Shown here piece after piece: positions 35,725 to 44,249 of a stretch of 47,836 nucleotides of DNA. The DNA is from a bacterium (GTDB lineage Bacteria; Chloroflexota; Dormibacteria; Aeolococcales; Aeolococcaceae). Numbering within the stretch: position 1 is the first letter of the stretch; each line of letters opens with the position of its first letter. Location: assembly GCA_021803465.1 (NCBI GenBank), contig JAJZLL010000028.1:1-47836 (forward strand). Direction: 5' to 3'. A program made the position numbers and the translations under genes. Under the pieces are notes generated by a model. That model had not been told where the DNA came from and made no database searches. It was given only the letters and a program-made list of their open reading frames with translations.

Positions 35725-36819
35725 ATGGGACTGCACAGCATGATCGAGAACACGCAGACCGGAGCAGACAACCAGCCAAACGGGAGAATGCCACTCCACC
35801 CGCGAAGGCTCCATCCCCTTTCGACAATGCGGTCTGCAGTGCGTCACCACTGGACCACAGTACTTGGTGCAGTGGCACTTGCAGCGCTTGTCATTGCTGT
35901 GGACCCCCGCAAAGTGCTAGCTGCCATTGACCAGGCGGATGTGCGGCTCCTGCTCCTCATGGTGCCCTGCGTGCTGGCGTTATACACAGTCCGATCTGTC
36001 ACCTGGTGGGTCGAGTTGCAGTCTCTCAGGCTCCATGTCCGGTTCCATGACGCAGTCATCGTGACATTCATCAGCCAGCTTTTCGTCTTTCTCCCTGGTG
36101 GGGATCTCTGGAGGGTTCCCATCGTCAAGACCCAGGTGACTGAGCCTGTCGAGTCAGGAACCATCACAGGAGCTGTTGTGTTTGATGATCTTCTCTATTT
36201 CTTCGTCCTCACGCTCATCATGGGTGTGACCATGGGGAGGTCGCTTCTTCTTGTCATCGGATTTCTTGCCCTGCTTGTTCCCCAGTGCATCGTTTTTGGC
36301 ATCCTCCTCTCAAGGCGCGTGTTCACCCTGCTCAGTGAGGCAGTGCTCCGCTGGCACAGGATGGACAGGCTCGCACCGTACGTGCGAAGCATAGGACCGA
36401 CCTTCCGCATGCTTGCCCGTCCACGGATCATCGTGGAAGTGCTTGCCATCGATGCTGTCGCTGCACTCTGCGCAGTCCTGCTCTTCTACCTTGGACTCGC
36501 AGCTGTCCACGCGCATGTCTCATTCGCGCACACTGCTGCAGTGTATGCGTTTGGACAGGTGTCATCCAACTACACAGTCATTCCCGGTGCGCTGGGCGTG
36601 TACGAGGGGCTCATGACTGCACTCATTGCTGTGCAGGGAGTGAGTCCTGCACTCGCAGCAGTGGGTGCCCTCCTGTACCGTGCTGCGAACGATGTGCTCA
36701 TGGCTGTGGTGGGACTTGCGATCGCTCTCATCACTGGACATCTCCACAGCCTTGCTGAACGTGGAAGTGTGACGGGTGACACAGAGGAACATCCTGTGCG
36801 CTCTACGCAAGACGCATGA
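35725..36819 (+). CDS. UPF0104/LPG-synthase-like membrane protein (flippase-like)
   Basis: 364 aa with about eight transmembrane helices. The hallmarks of the YbhN/AglD/MprF-N family are present: SVTWWVELQSLRLHV, FISQLFVFLPGGDLWRVPIVKTQ (the F-x-P-G-G-x-G-D/E-like element) and NYTVIPGALGVYEGLMTALI (PGGLG-x-x-E-like). Members flip lipid-linked sugars or modified phospholipids. A role in surface glycolipid handling fits the glycan genes elsewhere in the window but is inferred. The first roughly 35 residues are hydrophilic and the start is uncertain. It overlaps the convergent YkoP-like gene by 17 bp. Confidence 0.85.
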   Translation: MGLHSMIENTQTGADNQPNGRMPLHPRRLHPLSTMRSAVRHHWTTVLGAVALAALVIAVDPRKVLAAIDQADVRLLLLMVPCVLALYTVRSVTWWVELQSLRLHVRFHDAVIVTFISQLFVFLPGGDLWRVPIVKTQVTEPVESGTITGAVVFDDLLYFFVLTLIMGVTMGRSLLLVIGFLALLVPQCIVFGILLSRRVFTLLSEAVLRWHRMDRLAPYVRSIGPTFRMLARPRIIVEVLAIDAVAALCAVLLFYLGLAAVHAHVSFAHTAAVYAFGQVSSNYTVIPGALGVYEGLMTALIAVQGVSPALAAVGALLYRAANDVLMAVVGLAIALITGHLHSLAERGSVTGDTEEHPVRSTQDA

Positions 36820-37404
36820 GGGTTGCACGGTCGAGCCAGAGTTCATAGGGCCAGCGCTGCGCAGCATGGTGGAGCGCATTCCAGTGATCCGGATGGTACT
36901 GCATGATGAGTCCTGCCATGAAATACCGCTCGAGCCGTACTGCTGTGGTGTGGGGGGATGGTGTGACATCGAACCCGAAGCGCTCTGCAGGAGTGCCGAA
37001 CAGTGTGGTGCCATGGAGCCCTTCCATGTCGGCGAACGCTTCCCGTGCCAGAAGGCCCTTGAGCATGAGGAGATCCCTGTGGAGCTGGCTCATGAGATGC
37101 AGGGGGAACCAGAGCCAAGTGTGGCGAGCCATGCGTTGTTGAAGTGGAGTTCAAGGATGGGGGCTCCAGGAGCAATGACTGCTCCGCTGGCAAACGTGTG
37201 CGCACCTGGTGCATGTGAACGGGCGTACCGGAGGAGGGAATGGGGAGTGAGGATGTGTGTGGGATGCTGGTGCTCGTACCAGCGTTCCCAGAGCCTCCAT
37301 ACGCTGAGCACGCCATGGGGCTGAGGGGAGCCAGCATTGAGGCGGAGCAGGTGCCAGCTGAGTGGAATGCGGGCTGGGGTGCTGTCGATCCTGGAACGGG
37401 TCAT
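36803..37404 (-). pseudogene. YkoP-like protein, frameshifted in a C-homopolymer
   Basis: Two minus-strand frames together make one YkoP-like protein of about 200 aa. The first (37404 to about 37107) ends in PILELHFNNAWLATLGSGSP. The second carries LHLMSQLHRDLLMLKG, then HGTTLFGTPAERFGFDV, AGLIMQYHPDHW and a WPYELWLDRATLMRL ending. One missing base in the run at 37102-37106 (five G on the plus strand; six would restore the frame) explains the break. YkoP-like domains are often linked to polysaccharide deacetylases and surface glycolipid genes. Either a real mutation or a sequencing error is possible. It follows the zinc-site gene by 10 bp. Confidence 0.65.
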
Positions 37405-37414
37405 GCTGCTGGCA

Positions 37415-38056
37415 TCAGGCGTCCCGGGGTGGAAACAGGTAGGTGCTCATGACTCCTCTCCGGACAGCATCGAGGATCGACTGGTAGAACACATCGCGCT
37501 CATACCTGTCGAGGGCAGCATCCACAGAATCTCCATGCTCCCGGTGGAGTATCCAGGGGGGCGTGCCATGGAACTGCTCCTCACCATTCACAAGCACTGC
37601 CACTGTCGTGGCTGCATCCTCCCGGATGGCAAGCTGGATATGGATGGGCGTTCCGTGCGTGTCAAGGAACTCCCATGCTGACTGCCAGAGGGTTGTTCCA
37701 TCATCGTCCTCAACAGCGTAGGCCGGGGGATGGGACGTGAAGTCTGAAGGACTCTTGTGCTGGCCAATCATTGCCTGCAGTGGAGGGTCGAGATCATTGC
37801 GGAGCCAGCTGATGAGCGAAGGAATGCGGTTGAACACATCTGGCAGATTCGCCTCGTCAGCGATGCTCCCCTCTATGCCGAGTGCAAGCACAGTGTTCGC
37901 ATGTCTCCTGCAGAGTACGGATCCGCCAATGACAACCCTGTGTTTCTGGCACCATGACGTATCGCAGTGGACATCATGCCGATCGACATACACGCACGGC
38001 GAAACTGGCGTTGCTGTGCAGTCGGGCATCGAGCAGGGTGTGGACTCAGCTGTCAT
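37415..38056 (-). CDS. Novel zinc-site protein, copy 2 (paralogue of 12962-13666)
   Basis: About 213 aa from the chosen Met; Met codons at 38065 and 38080 are also possible and none has a clear ribosome site. The N-terminal Cys/His module has exactly the ligand spacing of copy 1 (C-x4-C-x7-C-x9-C-x4-C-x2-H-x9-C-x2-H) and ends CRRHANT. Further shared blocks are LPDVFNRIPSLISWL, SAWEFLDTHGTP, PPWILHREHGDS and ERDVFYQSILDAVRRGV. Copy 1's acidic leader is missing. It probably heads a short operon with the YkoP-like gene. The function is unknown; zinc binding is inferred from ligand conservation. Confidence 0.75.
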   Translation of the reverse strand: MTAESTPCSMPDCTATPVSPCVYVDRHDVHCDTSWCQKHRVVIGGSVLCRRHANTVLALGIEGSIADEANLPDVFNRIPSLISWLRNDLDPPLQAMIGQHKSPSDFTSHPPAYAVEDDDGTTLWQSAWEFLDTHGTPIHIQLAIREDAATTVAVLVNGEEQFHGTPPWILHREHGDSVDAALDRYERDVFYQSILDAVRRGVMSTYLFPPRDA

Positions 38057-38213
38057 GGAATGCATACGGAGAAAAAGCATGTGGATATCAGGTTCGATGA
38101 TAGACCACTTCAGCATGCGATGCGCTGAAGGCACAATGTTGAGACAGTCATGTACCAACGTTTACTAAAGAGCTAAACTATACACAAGGAGACGGCTCAC
38201 GGAGGTGGCAGAC

Positions 38214-39494
38214 ATGAAGCACATCGTCATCATTGGCGGTGGAACTGGTGGGACACTTGCTGCCAACCGGCTCCGCAGACATTTCGCAGAGGAGGAGGTT
38301 GTCATTGATGTTGTTGACGGCAATGATGACCATCTGTACCAGCCAGGCCTCCTGTTCATACCTTTTGGCATCCTGAATCACGAGGACATCGTCCGCAGCC
38401 GCACTGCGCAGCTGCATGAGGGAATTCGGATGCACATCGACACCGTTGACCATATCGATCCTCATTCTCATCGTGTCGTCCTGGGAGGAGGATCGAGCCT
38501 ACCGTATGATGCGTGTGTCATTGCCTCGGGAAGCGTGCTCCTTCCCCAGGCAACTGAGGGCCTGCTTGGTCCTGGATGGATGGAGAGCGTGTTCACCTTC
38601 TATGATCCAGTCGGCGCGACTGCGCTTGCCCGGTCTCTTGGGGCCTTCCAGCATGGACGCATTGTCATCGACATTGCTGACATGCCCATCAAGTGTCCAG
38701 TCGCACCGCTCGAGTTCACTTTTCTTGCAGACTGGTACTTCCATGAGAAGGGAGTGCGGGATGATGTGTCCATCACGTTTGCGACACCCCTGTCTGGCGC
38801 ATTCACGAAGCCTGTCTGCTCCACATCCCTTGGCCATCTGCTGGAGGAGAAGCATGTTGAGCTTGTGCCGGACTTCCTCTGCTCGTCAGTTGATGAGGAT
38901 CGTCACATCATTGCTTCATACGATGGCAGGGAACTTCCCTATGATCTCGCTGTTGTTGTGCCCATCCACGAGGGTGCGCCTTTCGTGGGGCGCACGGAAG
39001 GGCTTGGAGATGCCCTCAACTTCGTGAAGGTGGATCCCGCCACACTCCAGTCGACGTCATATCCCGATATCTTCGCCATTGGGGATGCAGCGGACATTCC
39101 CGCATCGAAGGCAGGATCCGTCGCGCATTTCGAGGGAGAGGTGCTGGTGCGTAATGTCGACGCTGTGCTTCGGGGTGTTGCTCCGAGCGCAGCATTTGAC
39201 GGACATGTGAACTGCTTTGTCGAGACGGGCTTTGGGAAGGCGCTGCTCATTGACTACAACTATGACCAGGAGCCAGTGCCTGGCCATTTTCCGTCAGCGC
39301 TTGGCCTTCCGCTCATGAAGGAGTCGCGCATGAACCATGTTGCGAAGCTCCTCTTCCAGTGGTTCTACTGGCATGGTCTACTCCCTGGCCGGGAGATTCC
39401 GGGAATCCCCGATGCCATGCCGCTTTCGGGAAAGCAGCTCGTTGGAGCTGTTCAGGAACGGGTCCCTGCAGGGACCCGGAGAAAGGAGCATTGA
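38214..39494 (+). CDS. sqr: Sulfide:quinone oxidoreductase-like flavoprotein
   Basis: A 426-aa two-dinucleotide-binding flavoprotein that should oxidise sulfide to polysulfide and reduce membrane quinone. The FAD site is IVIIGGGTGGTLAANRL; the second FAD contact is YPDIFAIGDAADIPASK. Redox cysteine candidates are Cys161 in MPIKCPVAPLEF and Cys334 in HVNCFVETG, matching two of the three Cys of classical SQR. The third (near residue 128) is absent, as in some non-type-I SQRs. A near-perfect GGAGGTGG precedes the ATG at 38214, so the earlier GTG is rejected. It is the first gene of a sulfur operon, 1 bp before dsrC. Confidence 0.88.
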   Translation: MKHIVIIGGGTGGTLAANRLRRHFAEEEVVIDVVDGNDDHLYQPGLLFIPFGILNHEDIVRSRTAQLHEGIRMHIDTVDHIDPHSHRVVLGGGSSLPYDACVIASGSVLLPQATEGLLGPGWMESVFTFYDPVGATALARSLGAFQHGRIVIDIADMPIKCPVAPLEFTFLADWYFHEKGVRDDVSITFATPLSGAFTKPVCSTSLGHLLEEKHVELVPDFLCSSVDEDRHIIASYDGRELPYDLAVVVPIHEGAPFVGRTEGLGDALNFVKVDPATLQSTSYPDIFAIGDAADIPASKAGSVAHFEGEVLVRNVDAVLRGVAPSAAFDGHVNCFVETGFGKALLIDYNYDQEPVPGHFPSALGLPLMKESRMNHVAKLLFQWFYWHGLLPGREIPGIPDAMPLSGKQLVGAVQERVPAGTRRKEH

Positions 39495-39495
39495 C

Positions 39496-39813
39496 ATGCA
39501 GACCACACAACTCACTGGACACGATATTGCCGTGAATGACGAGGGATTCTTCCTCAACCCCGATGAATGGTCGGAGGCGTTTGTCCCGGAGCTTGCTTCC
39601 CGGGAAGGTATTGCGGAACTCACTCCACGCCACTGGGAAGTCATCCGTTTCATGCGCAAGGCATATGAGGAGCGGGGTGGCGCTCCGTCTGTCCGTGCAC
39701 TGAGCAAGGAGTCGGGCATACCCGTGAAGGAGCTCTATGCACTGTTTCCAAAAGGGCCCGCAAAGGTTGCTGCACGGATCGCTGGCGTACCAAAACCGGT
39801 TGGATGCATCTAG
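39496..39813 (+). CDS. dsrC: DsrC/TusE-like sulfur-carrier protein
   Basis: 105 aa, the usual DsrC length. Family blocks are DEGFFLNPDEWSEAF, LTPRHWEVIRFMRKAYEE, APSVRALSKESG and LFPKGPAKVAARIAGVPKPVGC. The penultimate Cys104 (CysA) on the flexible tail is conserved and can carry a persulfide. The second Cys of true DsrC (CysB, near residue 93) is Ala here, so it cannot form the trisulfide used with DsrAB. It should act as a TusE-like or related carrier. It sits 1 bp after sqr and 12 bp before dsrE, so it probably accepts sulfur released by sulfide oxidation. Confidence 0.92.
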   Translation: MQTTQLTGHDIAVNDEGFFLNPDEWSEAFVPELASREGIAELTPRHWEVIRFMRKAYEERGGAPSVRALSKESGIPVKELYALFPKGPAKVAARIAGVPKPVGCI

Positions 39814-39825
39814 GGGAGAGGACCA

Positions 39826-40293
39826 ATGGACACAGCCATCACGAAAGTCTCCATCATCGTGTCAAAGGGATCGCTAGAAGGCGTGTACCCTGGACTCATC
39901 ATGGCCAATGGAGCAAGGGCGGAAGGCATTGAGGCGAACTGCTTTTTCACCTTCTTTGGTCTCGATGTCATCAATGTGCACCGGTATGAGCACTTGAAGG
40001 TGGCCACAGTGGGAAACCCAGGACTCCACATGGCAACCCTCATTGGAGGGCTTCCAGGGGTATCGAGCCTTGTGACGCGCATGATGGAACAGAAGATGGA
40101 GCATTCGGACATTCCCAACCTTGGGGAATTTCTTGCACTCCTGTCCGATGCGGGATGTGGCATGTACGGCTGCAGGGCATCATGCGAGCTGTTTGGCGTG
40201 ACAAGGGAAGATCTCATTCCCGAGGTGAAGGACATCATCTCCGTTGGCGAGTTCTACCATCTTGCTGCTGGAGGGGAGATCATTTTCACGTGA
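39826..40293 (+). CDS. DsrE/DsrF-like sulfurtransferase
   Basis: 155 aa. The Rossmann-like N-terminus VSIIVSKGSLEGVYPGLIMANGARA and FFTFFGLDVINV are typical of the DsrE2/DsrE3-type family. Four cysteines are present: Cys39, and a cluster Cys111, Cys116 and Cys120 in GCGMYGCRASC that probably binds and passes sulfane sulfur. GGGGAGAGG precedes the ATG. As the third gene of the sqr operon it likely exchanges persulfide with the DsrC-like protein. No tusA or hdr genes are in the window, so where the sulfur goes next is unknown. Confidence 0.9.
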   Translation: MDTAITKVSIIVSKGSLEGVYPGLIMANGARAEGIEANCFFTFFGLDVINVHRYEHLKVATVGNPGLHMATLIGGLPGVSSLVTRMMEQKMEHSDIPNLGEFLALLSDAGCGMYGCRASCELFGVTREDLIPEVKDIISVGEFYHLAAGGEIIFT

Positions 40294-40300
40294 AGGAACG

Positions 40301-40909
40301 TCAGCTGCGGGAATTGAGATGTGACATTGGTGACCCCATGACACTCACGACAGTACCCTCCAGAACGTCATCGCTTCCGTGTGCGTCCTCAGCTCCTGTG
40401 TGATGGGCGAGATCCACATGGCGTAGCCACCGGTGATATTCGCTCGAGCTCAGCACAGTTCCTGTGTGATGGTCCTGGTCAAGGAGCACGTACGCGTCAT
40501 GGACCAGGCCACGAAGCGAGTGGAACCAGAGTGCAATGACTCCAAGTCCATCAGCAAGGATGAGTCTGACCGTTTCCGGCTCGCTCCCACCATGACGTGC
40601 AGCAAGGCGGAGCCGCTCCCGCAGCGTGTAGGAAAGAAGACCGACAGGACGGGAATGCATGGTGCGTGGCGCATCCTGCTCACGGGTGATGACAGCATGA
40701 TGGCTGCCATCTGAACGCTCGACAATCCAACCAGTCCCAATGTGGTGCGCATGCGCTGCAGTCATGAGCCAGCCATGCTGGTCCCGCACATGCCTGAAAA
40801 CGGGCAGGGCTGTGGACACGGGAGTGTCCGTCGCAGCAGCAACGGCTTCAGTCCTGCTTCTGTGCAGGAGTGCGGACAGTCTGTGGTGTAACCGAATGCT
40901 CACTTCCAT
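40301..40909 (-). CDS. Uncharacterised protein, about 202 aa
   Basis: No family is recognised. Features include LPVFRHVRDQHGWLMTAAHAHH, TGWIVERSDGSHHAVIT, LLSYTLRERLRLAARHGG and VLLDQDHHTGTVLSSSEYHRWL, a mixed alpha/beta His-rich composition. The start is uncertain: the ATG at 40909 has a possible -10 (TATACT, complement of 40969-40974) upstream, while an in-frame ATG at 41065 would add about 52 residues including HCVTAEG and HPCMRHM. It is convergent with the sqr operon, ending 7 bp after dsrE. Confidence 0.55.
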   Translation of the reverse strand: MEVSIRLHHRLSALLHRSRTEAVAAATDTPVSTALPVFRHVRDQHGWLMTAAHAHHIGTGWIVERSDGSHHAVITREQDAPRTMHSRPVGLLSYTLRERLRLAARHGGSEPETVRLILADGLGVIALWFHSLRGLVHDAYVLLDQDHHTGTVLSSSEYHRWLRHVDLAHHTGAEDAHGSDDVLEGTVVSVMGSPMSHLNSRS

Positions 40910-41121
40910 CCCGAGTGCAGTGTTGGCATGATGTAGATGCGGATGTGGCGCCTGTGCGTCCTGAGGAAAGTATAGCCCGTATCCTGCCATGTGGCGCATG
41001 CAGGGATGGATGCCACCAAGGCCATTTCCTTCTGCTGTCACACAGTGGTGGGGATGGATGACCATGCGGAAGACGTGTGGTATGTTCAGGCTGCATCGTC
41101 CATATCGCAGGCAGATCAGTG

Positions 41122-42012
41122 ATGAATGAAGACGAACTTTTCCCCATTGTGACCACACCGCCAACTGAGGAGCTGTGTCCTCCCGCACTCCTTGAGGAAG
41201 TGGCGCTTGCGATGCGGACAATCACACCTGCTCCACTGTCATCACAGGCGTGGTACGGCATTGACCAGGGAGATGACAAGGGGGAGTCAGGACGCCTCAT
41301 CTTCACAATTCGGGGAGTCCGGCTTGCCAATGATCCACATGTGCTTGAGGAGTTTTCCCACTATGTGGACCGTCCTGTCGCACGTGCTGAGCATCTCAGG
41401 CTTCCCAGACCCCAGTTTGTTCCCTATCCGGAACATGGTGTGCTGCCTGCCCCGTTTGTCCAGGAACACGCTGTGACAGTCTATGCAGCCCACGACCACC
41501 AGCATTCCCTTGCGCGGACACAGCTCAGCGATGAGACACGTGCCAGGATGGGGAGCGAGCTCAATGGCCGCAGCAGATCCGCCTCCACTCCCCAGGAGCT
41601 TGCGGATGTTGTGGGTGCACTGCTGCAGTACGGATTTGATGGATCTGCATTCGCTGCAACTGACAGGCTACTCGAACTGTCGCAGGGAAGCCTTGAAGCG
41701 CAGATCATCCGGATGGTGGTACTGGACCGGCTCTGTCTCCATGAGGCAGCTGTCTGGAGAGGCTGGCAGACCCGTGCACGAACAGGCGACCATCCACTGC
41801 TTATGCTGCAGATCGCAGTCGCGACCGCCTGGGCTGGAAACCTAGCCCAGGCTGCGGAACTTCTCACCATGGCCGAGGCAGGATGCAGGACGAACGGAAT
41901 AGCTGTGCCGCCCTACCAGCTCCAGGGCGAATCGGATGTGCAGGCACTCCTGGCAGCGGAGCGCAGGAGGCTCGCTGAGCCTGCTGAGCACAGGGGGCAG
42001 GCTTCGGGCTAG
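41122..42012 (+). CDS. Uncharacterised 296-aa protein with helical-repeat C-terminus
   Basis: The N-terminal half is Pro-rich and contains RLIFTIRGVRLANDPHVLEEFSHYV and LPRPQFVPYPEHG. The C-terminal half (residues about 150-285) is helical with TPR-like alternation: ELADVVGALLQYGFDG, RLLELSQGSLEAQIIRMVVLD and AVATAWAGNLAQAAELLTMAEAG. No enzyme motif, signal or membrane segment is seen. The ATG at 41122 gives a credible N-terminus, though no strong ribosome site is present. It is divergent from the 40301-40909 gene and convergent with the mannosidase. Confidence 0.65.
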   Translation: MNEDELFPIVTTPPTEELCPPALLEEVALAMRTITPAPLSSQAWYGIDQGDDKGESGRLIFTIRGVRLANDPHVLEEFSHYVDRPVARAEHLRLPRPQFVPYPEHGVLPAPFVQEHAVTVYAAHDHQHSLARTQLSDETRARMGSELNGRSRSASTPQELADVVGALLQYGFDGSAFAATDRLLELSQGSLEAQIIRMVVLDRLCLHEAAVWRGWQTRARTGDHPLLMLQIAVATAWAGNLAQAAELLTMAEAGCRTNGIAVPPYQLQGESDVQALLAAERRRLAEPAEHRGQASG

Positions 42013-42021
42013 GCTCCTGTT

Positions 42022-44136
42022 CTAGGCGAGTGAGCGGCCTTCGCTGCTGACACTGTTCACCCGGGGAAGGGGAAATCCGTTAGTGAGCGTGAGGGGATGC
42101 ATGGAGATCGCATGGTCCTGACTCGTTGCGAACGTGCGGATGCCAGTGGGGAGCACAGCTGAGAGCACTCCGTCTGGCACATGGGCAAACGGTGTTCCCC
42201 GTGCGGGGAGCGTTCCCCCTCCAGCGGCACTGAACCGTTCCATGGGAAGGGAAAACATCTCTGCCTCCTTCCATGGCAGACATGACTCGTCATGCCAGGG
42301 CATGACACCAATTTGCCAGTCAGTCCTGCCGAGCATCTGCGTGTCATGGGTGGGAATGCGTGGACCTGCTGGTCCTAGCCGGTAGGCGGGATTTGTTCTG
42401 GACAGGGCACCATGGCTCCGGAGGAGGGTTATCGCAATCTCGTTCGTCTCCGGCAGGTATTCGTACTCTGCCATGCGGTCGAGGAAGATGGCGAAGCCAC
42501 CAGCGACAATGAACTTTCCTGCAGGAAACCCGTTGAGCCTGTCCCGCCCCTGGATCTCCTTCACAACGGCTTCCCGCTCAATGTGGCCAAAGGGGGTGTC
42601 AGCGATGATGCGCTCTGGACGTCGCGGAAGCTGGATCATGAGCCGCATACGGTGATTCTCCGCAGTGTTCATGATGGCAACGTTGAGCCGAGCGAATGGC
42701 TCCGAAGGATTTGACGCGACACGTACGGGAGGATCGATGACATGGGGATCTCCCTGCGGATTGAAGGTGTAGGTGTCTCCAGTATCGGGTTCGTCAGTGC
42801 AGCGGAGGGGCGGAATGACGGGTGAATGCTGTCGTGCGCGTGGTTGGGGAGAGATACGAGCCCAGCCAAGTGGTGGGACATCAACTGCACCATACCAGAT
42901 GCCATGCTTCCGTACAGTGATGCTCCGCGGAAAGTTTGATGGATTCCACACGTATTCGCCACGCTGGGCCAGTCGCTCTCCAAGGGACCCGAGCGCTGCA
43001 GTGACTATGCCGTCCGCTGTGTCACGGACCTGCTGCGCACGGACACGCACTGCTCGTGTGACATCGTCAGTGCCTGTGGCACACGCGGAATCATGGGCAG
43101 CATTGAGAATCTGGTTGCGCCAGCATTCATCAAGGAGCGTTGCAGGATACCTGTGGAGGAGAGCTGCAGCGAGTGGTTCCGCATACCGCTCAAGCCGTCT
43201 CTCCGCATGGGCTACCTCGTGCCGCTGGTCAACCCGGTTGCTTATCACGTTCGGAAGCAGTGCCTTGTCTCCAATGGAGCGGATCTCGCCAGTGTAGGTC
43301 GCTTCTGGCCGAGTGCGTGCAAGATCTTTCCAGAATGATGCCAGCGAAGACATCCTGGCTCCTGACGCATTGACGGCTTTTGGCAGGTCGGAGTCTGGAA
43401 GGGAATGGTCAAATCCTGCCATGAAGACAGCAGGAGCACCACGGGATTTCCGTGCAAGCGCCCTCAGCGCACTCCCACTTATCCGGGACTGGAAATATCC
43501 ATCCTTGAGGTTGAGTGTGTCCACCTGGGAACCATCACGCGTAGTCCAGAGAAAGCGCTGTGGAAGGCTCCGCTTCATGCCCCGCTCACCGATGACCTTC
43601 CTGAGTCCAACGAAATTGAGGATCTTGGGAAGTTCCTGGATGAGCCCGAACTGGTCTGGACAGTAGGCGATGTCGAGATATCCACCAAGCTCTGTTCCCC
43701 GTTTCATCCCACGCTCCAGGTTCCTGAGTGTCGTCTCTCCGGATACAAGGTACTGGTCGGAGAGGGTGTACCAGGGTCCAATGGCGAGGCGGCCCTGCAA
43801 GACGAGCCTGCGGATGCGCTGTTCCGCTGCAGGACGCTCTGCTTCAGGAAGGACAGCAAGATAGTCGTCTATTGGAGCAACCTGTCCATCGAAGGTGAAG
43901 CTTGCAAACGCGGGATCCTTCTCAAGAAGATCGAGAAGCGACTCCACAAGAGCAATGAGCTTCGGACGGTAGCCTTCGACTGTTGTCCACCACTCACGGT
44001 CCCAGTGGGTATGGGGAACGACATGGACGTGCTGCATCCTCTCTGGTGATGCCGATTGGGGTAGTCCAATACGGCCCTTGGTCATGCGCCTGCCATCCCG
44101 GACAAGCTGCTGCAGCTTTGCAAGCTGTGGATTCAT
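42022..44136 (-). CDS. Glycoside hydrolase family 38 alpha-mannosidase
   Basis: 704 aa. It is expected to hydrolyse alpha-linked mannose from glycans, in the cytoplasm as no signal is visible. The N-terminal beta/alpha barrel has the zinc-binding and active-site motif PHTHWDREWW (His42, His44, Asp46), VAPIDDYL, and YCPDQFG with Asp161 as probable nucleophile. NAAHDSACATGTDDV supplies the further metal His-Asp. Beta-sandwich C-terminal domains follow. The ATG at 44136 was chosen for the G-rich ribosome site; the longer upstream frame is not protein-like. It may recycle mannose glycans related to the gmd/GT4 locus, or belong to the small bacterial mannosylglycerate-hydrolase branch of GH38. Confidence 0.9.
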   Translation of the reverse strand: MNPQLAKLQQLVRDGRRMTKGRIGLPQSASPERMQHVHVVPHTHWDREWWTTVEGYRPKLIALVESLLDLLEKDPAFASFTFDGQVAPIDDYLAVLPEAERPAAEQRIRRLVLQGRLAIGPWYTLSDQYLVSGETTLRNLERGMKRGTELGGYLDIAYCPDQFGLIQELPKILNFVGLRKVIGERGMKRSLPQRFLWTTRDGSQVDTLNLKDGYFQSRISGSALRALARKSRGAPAVFMAGFDHSLPDSDLPKAVNASGARMSSLASFWKDLARTRPEATYTGEIRSIGDKALLPNVISNRVDQRHEVAHAERRLERYAEPLAAALLHRYPATLLDECWRNQILNAAHDSACATGTDDVTRAVRVRAQQVRDTADGIVTAALGSLGERLAQRGEYVWNPSNFPRSITVRKHGIWYGAVDVPPLGWARISPQPRARQHSPVIPPLRCTDEPDTGDTYTFNPQGDPHVIDPPVRVASNPSEPFARLNVAIMNTAENHRMRLMIQLPRRPERIIADTPFGHIEREAVVKEIQGRDRLNGFPAGKFIVAGGFAIFLDRMAEYEYLPETNEIAITLLRSHGALSRTNPAYRLGPAGPRIPTHDTQMLGRTDWQIGVMPWHDESCLPWKEAEMFSLPMERFSAAGGGTLPARGTPFAHVPDGVLSAVLPTGIRTFATSQDHAISMHPLTLTNGFPLPRVNSVSSEGRSLA

Positions 44137-44249
44137 GCATCCCCCCGAAGGAGAGGCGTGGAATGCCCCTCTCGTATTGAGATTCTGTCGCTTGCCAGTG
44201 TCGGATGTCAAGGCTGCAGGAGTGCAGCAGGACATGCAACCATGCACAT

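Noticed and set aside
38139-38167. Sigma-70-type promoter for the sqr operon
   Set aside because: TTGAGA is a fair -35, but at 17 bp the -10 position reads TTACTA, which does not match well; no confident promoter can be assigned.
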